The notes beneath the pieces were generated by a model. It was not told the DNA's origin. It saw nothing but the letters and a program-made list of their open reading frames with translations, and searched no databases. 64,000 nucleotides of DNA from Bryoerythrophyllum caledonicum (taxonomy: Eukaryota > Streptophyta > Bryopsida > Pottiales > Pottiaceae), in NCBI GenBank assembly GCA_963971425.1, contig OZ020517.1, positions 8,744,501-8,808,500 of the forward strand, written 5' to 3'. A program made the position numbers and the translations under genes. This document shows, one piece after another, positions 57,009 through 64,000 of the stretch. Within the stretch, counting starts at the first letter, position 1. Every line of letters begins with the position of its first letter.

Positions 57009-59193
57009 TCACCGTTTGCCTAATTCTTCTAGAGTTCGCATTCCGGCTGCCCTTATGAGTTTTCGATGTTGATGTGCGGGAAGCGCCTTCGAGAGTACGT
57101 CGGCTATGTTCTCCGCTGAAGCAATCTTCTTCACTTGGATCTGGTTTGTATCCGTCAAGTCCTGTGTGTATCCGAAGATGTGAGGACTTATATGTTTTAT
57201 TCTATCTGCTTTGATGAAGCCCGAGGTGACTTGTTCCACACACGTGGCATTGTCCTCGAAAATCGTTGTCAGCTTGTTTGAGTTGGCAATCCCACATTGT
57301 TGAGAAATAGCCTGTTGCATCGTCCTCAGCCACACAGCTTCCCTGGACGCTTCATGGAACGCAAGTAGTTCTGCATGGTTGGTGAAGGTGGCTGTCACGG
57401 TCTGCTTGGTGGATCTCCACGAGATTGGTGCACCGTTCTTCACGAAGATGTATCCCGTTTGGGATTTTCCGGAAACAGGGTCGGTCTTGAAGCCAGAGTC
57501 GGCGTAGCCAATGATATCTCTGCCGGCGCTCTTTTTAAAGTGTAGGCCAAGGTCTTCAGTGCCGTGTAGGTAGCATAGGAGATGATTGATCCCTTGCCAG
57601 TGGCGCATTGTAGGTCGCTGGATGTGCCTTGCTAACACACTAACTGCAAATGAGATGTCGGGTTTCGTATTTGTCGCAAGGTAGAGTAGCGCCCCCACTG
57701 CAGCTAAGTACTGTGTTTTGTCGACCTCCTCCTCGCCTTCATCAGCGAGTCTGTAGGGGTCATCTTCGGTCTTGCTTCGGCCAATCATGGGCGCGGACAA
57801 TGCATTCGCGTTTTCCATGTTGAATGTGGCCAGGAGCTTCTTAACATAGGTTTGTTGATGAAGTAGTATACTCCCATCAGGATAGTGCTGTACCTGTAAT
57901 CCAAGGCAGTACGACGTGCGGCCTAATACTTTCATTTCAAAAGTTTTAATTAGTATGCTCTCCACATGAGCGCATAAGGCTGCAGTGCCAATGGAATTTA
58001 AGTCATCAACGTATACTGCCAAAATGACAAACCCTGATTCGTCCCTCAAGACAAATACGCAGGGTAGCGCTGGATGATTAGAAAATCCATGCGCGAGCAA
58101 AAAACTTTTCAGGTGGTGGTACCATGCCCTACCCGCTTGCTTCAGGCCATATAGTGCCTTTTGGATTCTCAATCCAGTGAACTTGCCGGGCTTTACGGGA
58201 CTTGCAGTAGGCAAGAAATCAGGTGGCGGTTTAATATAAATTTCCGCGTCCAAATCTCCGTAGAGATAGGCTGTTACTATGTCGAGTAATCGTGTTTCAA
58301 GCGTCATTTCGACCGCGAGGCTCAGTATATATATGAAAGAGGTACTGTCCATAACTGGGGAATAAGTCTGCTCGAAATCAATGCCTGGTTTTTGAGTATA
58401 ACCCTGAGCTACGAGTCGGACTTTGAACCGGACCACATGTCCATTTTCATCACGTTTGCGCGTAAATATAAGCCTGTGTCCTATCGGTTTGGTGTCCAGG
58501 TTTGTGATTAGTGGTCCAAAGAGGCCACGTTTTCGTAGGGACTTGTATTTCGCTTGTAGGGCAGTTTCCCATTGCGGCCAATCGGCTCTACGTGTAGCCT
58601 GATCTAGGGTCATAGGGTCAGCGTCGAGGTTAGTCAATCTCGAGACGAATATTTCTGGATCCTCCCATGGGACTCCAGTGGACTCTATCACTGTTGACGT
58701 GAGACGTCGGTCCATGTGCATGGTAGCTACATGCGCATGCGAGGTGCTAGGGGCTGGACTAGAGTGCCGAGTTTTCCTCTTTTTTGTTGGGGCTATAGGT
58801 ACTGTGTTTCCCGAGCGTGGTAATGGGTTTCTGATTATACGTGGACCTGAATGAAATCTGTCTGGGATTTTCTCAGCTAGATTCTTTAGGTTGATTAGTT
58901 TTCGGACCTCTGCGTCAGCTAGTGCGGTCCGAGGATCAGGATTCAAGGTCAAGGTTTCTAAGGCCCTGAAATTCAAGTCAGAGTCTCGACTTTGGTGTAA
59001 CGAACCAGGGAATTTATTTTCCACGAAGTTACAGTTCAAAAATCTGGCTTTGTATATAGCATCGCTAGTTGGTAGTTTGTACCGTATTATGCTAGGTGTG
59101 TCATATCCTAGGTAGATGTCCTTATGCCTATGAGGTGCGACGGTTTTTAATTTTGGTTCAGGTAGAGGTATCCATATGGACCTCTTCTTTACT
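57009..59193 (-). pseudogene. Copia reverse transcriptase and RNase H
   Basis: The frame is open from about 59193 (SIWIPLPEPKLK) to the stop at 57009. The segment YLGYDTPSIIRY followed by FVENKFPG is the linker normally found between Copia integrase and reverse transcriptase. Numbered from 59039, the reverse transcriptase has LLDIVTAYLYGDL with the first catalytic Asp (253), ALYGLKQAGRAWY, and YVDDL (343-347). RNase H has IIGYADSGF, a NHAELLAFHEASREAVWL segment and RIKHISPHIF. These domains look intact. The frame differs from the upstream protease frame because the segment between them is deleted, so it could be made only with frameshifting or by a helper element. Confidence 0.85.
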
Positions 59194-60630
59194 CAAATGA
59201 GCAAGGCTTGCTTCCATATCAGAGATGGTAAGCTCGTATAGGCCGTTGGCTCCCGCGTGTGCGGTGGCGAGGATCCTCGGCCCTCGCCTGAGCTCCAACG
59301 CCTCTTCATCGTTCGCACTCGCAGTGGAAACGTGGATACGGTTCGCTCTCAAGTCTCGGTAGCTGATTAGGCTACGAGGAGCGTCCGGGGCGTACATAGC
59401 CCGTTCACAAATCAAAGGGTGTCCCCCGGGCAATGCGATTGTTGCCCGGCCCTCACGAAATCTGAAATTTTGTGGCCCTGCAATGGTGACGATCTCACAA
59501 CATTGCCATGGGTTGTTTTGATTTTTGAACTCAAAGAACCTAGAGTCCTGCAGTATGGTATGAGTTGATGCACTATCGAGCAAAGCTATTTTTGCTTTGG
59601 CCGTCTGTGATACTCTTTGAACCATGTCTATCTCAGGATCTAGTTCGCAGAGCGTGAGGGATGGTGCATCAAGAGTATGCGTTTCTCTTTTCCCATCCTT
59701 CAGCGCCTGGAGTTCCTTAAACATTTCAGTGAAATAGTGTGGAGCACGACATTCTTTGGCATAGTGTCCCTTTCGGCCACACTTATGACAAGCTCCTTTA
59801 ACACTTTTACTGGACGACTGTGACGACTTGTCTACTTTTGGTTTGTGTCCATACCTCTTGTGCGTTGAGCGTTCACCTTTCGGTTTGTTCCATTCTCCTT
59901 TCTGTTTCCGCTTGGGTGCATCTGTGACGTGTGACTCGCGGCTGGGGTTCGGCTCCTTCTTCGTGGATGAAGTCCCCGCGCTCGGAGTTTTCGGTGTCTT
60001 ATCAATCTCGCTCGCGTGAACCTCCTTTACTGGGCGATATTCTGCATTCTTGAACAGTAGCTGTTGTTGCTTCTCGGCTAACAGTAAGTATGACATTAGT
60101 TCTGAATGTTTTGTGAATTTCATGTTACGGTACTGCTGAGCTAGAATCGCATAAGCAGGAGGAAAGGTGGACAACGTCTTATCTATAAGATCGGTGTCGG
60201 TGAGCCTGTCTCCACAGAGTCGGAGTTGCGCCGCTATTCTGTGAAGCTCTGCGTTGAAGAGGAGGAAGTTCGGGAAGTCTAGTATGCGGAGATTTATCCA
60301 ATCACTCCGTGCCTGGGGCAAAAATATAGTCTCCTCATGCTTGAGTCGCGCCTCCAGCGCCTTCCATAGCTCCGCAGGTTCATCGACTTGTATGTATTGC
60401 AGTCTCAGCGACGTGTCGAGGTGTCGTCTGATGATAAGTAGCGTTTGCCATATGAATGGTGGTGGTAGGTCCACCGCAGTTGTCTCGTCCAGGGCTGCGA
60501 TCAGTTCCTCTGCACACAAGTAGGTGCGGACGTCAATACTCCATTCTAGGTAATTAGATCCATCAGGTTCCAGAGGATCAAAATAGAGTGGTTGTGTCCG
60601 GTTCTCCCGGACTCACGGCAGTGTAGCCAT
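59158..60630 (-). pseudogene. Copia gag and protease
   Basis: The frame is traceable from an ATG at 60630 (MATLP) but meets a TGA at its sixth codon. It then runs open through EPDGSNYLEWSIDVRTYL to the stop at 59158. The middle is the UBN2-type gag region. A single CCHC zinc knuckle (CHKCGRKGHYAKEC) lies near 59790-59745. The protease active site LLDSASTHTIL lies near 59585-59550. The frame continues to GLYELT, where the pre-integrase region normally begins, and stops soon after. The histidine-rich RLGH motif and the DDE integrase core expected next are absent. Confidence 0.8.
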
Positions 60631-61022
60631 GCATGTAGGTTCTATCGTGACCTAATTCGTGTAGGTTCTAGGATCTGAAGCTAAGTGTTGGTTCAAAGGC
60701 TTAGTCGCTAGGATCTAGTTTAAGTTTAACGTGTGCATGCAGTCACTGTGAGTGAACAGTCAGTGGGTTGTGTCTCTCGACGTTTACTGTTCCTGTGGGC
60801 TGTATCTCTAGGTATTGACGATTGTGTCCGTGTATGCTCTCTTGACGTCCACTATAGGCAGTATTCCTTAGACGTAAGACTACTAATGTGCTCTTCCTCT
60901 CCGCTGGTGTGCTCACTGATCACTGAAAAAATATAACTAATACAACATGAGGTGATCTATGGTCGATCCGCTCAGTAGAAGGAAAAAAAATCAGGATCTG
61001 GAGCAAGAGCGTGCTGATAACG

Positions 61023-61335
61023 TGTTGAGAGACCAAGGTGAGAGAGAAAGAGACGAGCAAAAGAGCAGGAGCTCATTGTGAGGTCCAGGGTTTAATCCCT
61101 GGTTGGATGGTACAATAGGAGTCCGTTCACTGGTGATAGGATCCTAGTGTTGTACCATTAGTGGTAGTTAATCTAGTATTAAGTGTCATGATCAGGTGGT
61201 AATCCCACTACGATATGGTAATCCCACTACGATACGGTTAGGTGAACCGTACTTGGGTCTAGAGTAGGTTTAGACTAGGCTCTAGTTAGGAGAGGACCCT
61301 GGAGTGGATGGATGTGCTATCATCCTATCTCAACA
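61023..61335 (-). repeat. 5' LTR of the Copia element
   Basis: Same length and ends as the 3' LTR, with four transitions between the two copies. Directly inside it the minus strand reads CGTTATCAGCACGC, which is not the common initiator-Met primer site TGGTATCAGAGC. Confidence 0.9.
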
Positions 61336-61340
61336 GTTTT

Positions 61341-62300
61341 TACTATCAATGGGCACTTCTGAAAGCCTTGTGGAAGACTATTTTTAGAAAACTATTTATA
61401 CTTCTGAAATTGAAAGATTAAAAATAAATCATTTTCACACATTGTCAGGCAACGTACCAAAAACCTTCTTCTTTTCAACATAAAACATAGAGATCTTTAT
61501 ATTAATTACTTTTCATTTTTTCTACTACAAGTCTTGTTGTAAACCTTCTTATTGACCGTTGGATTCTCATTCTAAAACATATTAAGTTCACAAAAAATAA
61601 AACGTGAATTTGCAATTCTTGAACCTCCACTCCTTGCACGATTAATTTGAATATGTTGCACCCTTCCTCTACCTCTAAAAATTGGTGTACAAGGAACTAA
61701 TATCATGCTTAACATGATGGTAATGGGTTTAGACCTTATGTAGTGTAAAAATTGGACACCAAGTGAAATCAAAGTCTGTTGATCCACTGAACGTAGTGAA
61801 GAAAATGAACCGTTTTCTCAACTTTATACACTATAAATTCAATCCTTGCGGTCAAAGTTTATGAAATTTTGTGAGGACGATACTTTGTAAGTATTTATTG
61901 AGATCCTACGATTGGATGCAGAAATAACAATTTTTTTCCTTCGTTAGTCATTGCACTAGAACGAGCAGTTTTGAAGTGTTTTTGGTGTGAAAATGCCTTG
62001 GGCCATTAGGGGTAATTTTTTTAAAAAAATTCTATAATAGATTCATGAAAGCTTACTATTAAAGATAAATGTACTTATTTGCCATAGGCTTCTTCAAATT
62101 AGAGCAACAAGATTATACCCTTAGATGTCAAAAGGTGCTACTCGTGGCCATAATATTCTACATGTATGGTGTGGTATTTGAACATGATCAGGTTCAAATT
62201 GATTGAAATGACCTCCAAATGAAAGATGTTAGTTGAAGAAGCTTCAATCCAAGGTGTAAGCGTTGCTTAAATTTAATACGTATTTTGAATCCTACAAAAT
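61341..62300. repeat. Dispersed repeats: partial TTAA element and a second family
   Basis: About 61430-62011 matches the right half of 7649-8585 and 38092-38850, ending GGGCCATTAGGGG. About 62120-62300 matches 3078-3260. No gene is seen. Confidence 0.5.
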
Positions 62301-62763
62301 ACGTGACTGTACATTCGGGAACCGACAGTAGATTCAGGATAAACCATCGTCGCGACGACGAACGAAACTCCTCGAACGTCGCCAGATTCCGTCGAAAAGC
62401 GTGGCCACGGCCACACCCTCCAAAACGCCGGGCCAACCCGACCCGGCCCGGCCCGGCGGAGGGAGGGGAAAGAGCCGGGGCAGCGAGCGGAAGGCGCTGC
62501 TGCAATGTTGCGTGATCTGCTTGAGCTGCTGAGCGTTCCGCGACGAGAAGGCAGCTCGACAAGCGACGCCGTCACCAGCAGACCACACGAATACTCAGTC
62601 GAAATCCAACAATAGGCGCTCACTCTCGTCTCTTCAGATGTTGTATCGATTCGGCCTCCGGAGGACTGACAATTATGGTGGAGTTTTGCTTCTTGGTTTG
62701 AGGATAAGGTACTAGTTTTCTTTTGTTTTTCGAATGTGCTCTTGCGGCCATGGTGTGACTGCC
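62301..62763. promoter_or_regulatory. GC-rich 5' flank of the PPR gene
   Basis: The base composition changes sharply from AT-rich repeats to GC-rich sequence at about 62330. The interval probably contains the promoter and 5' untranslated region. Open frames on the opposite strand here are unsupported. Confidence 0.4.
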
Positions 62764-64000
62764 ATGGCATCTGCTGCGAGTACTCCTCCGGCGCTGCAAT
62801 TGCGTCCGCCACTGTCATGCGCGCTACCGTCCACCATCCCGCCGTCGTTGCTGCTGCTTCCCTCGCGGAATTCCGCGTCGGCTCGGTGCTCGTGGTCGCG
62901 GACAAGCGCGGCGCCGCGGGAGCATGTCACGAGTCGAGAGGATGAGGAGCAGGAGGAGCGGGAGCGGGGAGTAGCAGCTGTGCGGGACGCGCCCGCCAAT
63001 GGCGCTGTGAACGGGGCCGCGAACGGGAATTCCAAGCCGCGGCAGCAGCTGGTGGAGGAATTCTTGTTTACGCAGGATTATTTAGAGTCGTTAGATTATG
63101 GCGCGTTTCGCATTGGAGTCGCGGCTGTGGAGGAGGACAGTGCTCCTCCTCCCCGCGAGCGGAGTGCAAAGGTTACGGTTGCATTGGATCCGAGTTCTGG
63201 TTCCGGGAAACGATTGAGATTGAAATTGGCGAGTGGAAATGCTGTGAAGCGCGACGTGCGGAAGCCTGGCGGCCGGGTGCTGCCCGCCACGGTTGCGGAG
63301 GTGCTCCCTTTTAAGCCCGAGACAGGCATGAAATTTTACATCGATTTGTATGCCGCCTTGTTGAGAACTGGAAGGTAAATCATCATCGATTGTTCTCTCC
63401 ATTGGAATATGATTCACCAGCTTTCGACATTTTGATTTTTGGATTCATGCCTAATTCATGCTTAATTTGCTAAACCTCTAAAACCTCTCATTGAATTAGA
63501 GGCGGTGAATTTGTGAACTGAATGTGGCAGGATCAAGGACTGCCTTGTGTTGCTGGGAGAAATGGACAAAGCGGGGAAATTGAGTTTGATGAAGGTACTG
63601 TTAGCGAGCCATGTATTCAGATTGAGGCATTTGGCATTTTAGAGATTTATGAGGTGGTTGTCCTAATTGTTCATCTAACTCTTGTAGGTGAATCACTCAA
63701 AATTTTACGAAGCGTGCAAATCGAGAGGATCTGTGGAAGCTGCATTCGCTTTCGTTAAGATTATGCGAATTTATTCAACAATAAAGCACTACACGATGCT
63801 GCTCGGTGTCTGCTGTCATTTCAAAGACGTCGATGGTGAGAATGACCTGGGCACTGGTCTAGGTTGGAGTTCAAGTGTACCGGTTGCATGTGGTGTTAGG
63901 CTTTCACTCGAGGAGAGACCGTCTCTAGTATGAATGTCTGGCTTGGGGTCAGCAATTGTCTTGATGATTTGCAACAGCGATTAACTTGGAATTTCATTCG
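62764..64000 (+). CDS. Chloroplast PPR protein resembling MRL1, 5' part (runs off the window)
   Basis: Exons are 62764-63374, 63531-63594 and 63688-63835, with GT-AG introns and matching phases; the gene continues beyond 64000. The start at 62764 is chosen for its context (GCCATGGC) and because the Ala/Ser/Pro-rich first ~60 residues look like a chloroplast transit peptide. An ATG at 62734 would add ten residues. The conserved part reads TGRIKDCLVLLGEMDKAG across exons 1-2, then NHSKFYEACKSRGSVEAAF and TMLLGVCCHFKDVDG in exon 3, which match the region just before the PPR repeats of MRL1. MRL1 is known in Chlamydomonas and Arabidopsis to stabilise rbcL mRNA in the chloroplast. The PPR tract itself lies outside the window, so the assignment is probable, not proven. 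Confidence 0.6.

Larger units (their letters stand above)
56635..61335 (-). mobile_element. Ty1/Copia LTR retrotransposon lacking integrase (4.70 kb)
   Basis: Two 313-bp LTRs (56635-56947 and 61023-61335) begin TGTTGAGAGACC and end ATCTCAACA. GTTTT flanks the element (56630-56634 and 61336-61340). The LTRs differ at four positions, all transitions, so insertion is fairly recent. The coding order on the minus strand is gag with a CCHC knuckle, protease, then reverse transcriptase and RNase H, as in Copia, but the integrase between protease and reverse transcriptase is missing. A purine tract, GAGGAGGAG on the minus strand (56948-56956), abuts the 3' LTR. It lies about 190 bp downstream of the kinase gene. 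Confidence 0.9.

Noticed and set aside
60980-61022. Primer-binding site for initiator-Met tRNA inside the Copia 5' LTR
   Set aside because: The sequence next to the LTR does not match the usual TGGTATCAGAGC; another or partial tRNA primer is possible but not shown.
62194-63035. Antisense frames over the PPR gene 5' end
   Set aside because: They are shadows of GC-rich sequence; the sense strand has a spliced gene with conserved segments.

Overview
The window looks like nuclear DNA of a land plant, most likely a seedless one (bryophyte or lycophyte). It carries three spliced plant genes with GT-AG introns of about 90 to 720 bp in an AT-rich, transposon-dominated background. It also holds a DNMT3-type methyltransferase and a kinase family of a kind I associate with early land plants. 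The species cannot be fixed from the sequence alone.

Layout. 1-13.5 kb: gene-free, built of non-autonomous DNA transposons (a TTAA-flanked terminal-inverted-repeat family, a foldback MITE pair, a Harbinger-like element, a Helitron-like end). 14.27-18.0 kb (minus): a ten-exon TrpD-like (At1g70570-type) gene whose exon phases close perfectly. 18.1-21.4 kb: a microsatellite, a second Helitron-like element and AT-rich DNA. 21.4-23.3 kb: a GC-rich array of degenerate ~24-bp units that switches orientation. 23.7-31.4 kb (minus): a decayed retroelement with gag zinc knuckles, a retropepsin and then a DNMT3-like cytosine-5 methyltransferase. The methyltransferase is split by a 3.5-kb TG...CA insertion with a TCGTT target duplication. 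32.0-35.7 kb: a ~195-bp satellite of about 18 units. 35.7-40.5 kb: AT-rich repeats. 40.56-52.00 kb: one Mutator-like element (inverted ends, 9-bp GTGAAGAAT duplication) with two convergent genes, a transposase (minus) and an unknown protein (plus). A 1.3-kb CACTA element sits inside the transposase. 52.85-56.45 kb (plus): a kinase followed in frame by a pseudokinase, best read as one two-exon gene of 1,136 residues. 56.64-61.34 kb (minus): a Copia element with 313-bp LTRs and a GTTTT duplication that lacks its integrase. 62.76 kb to the right edge (plus): the 5' part of a PPR gene resembling MRL1.

The host genes are unrelated to one another: an organellar RNA-maturation factor, a TrpD-fold protein and a signalling kinase, each islanded by mobile DNA. 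The most unusual content is the methyltransferase-bearing retroelement, whose stop codons and several damaged motif residues all fit C-to-T change. Next come the MuDR-like two-gene Mutator element and the kinase-pseudokinase fusion. Splice joins, target duplications and motif assignments were read by eye. Family names rest on remembered family features, not on database searches.
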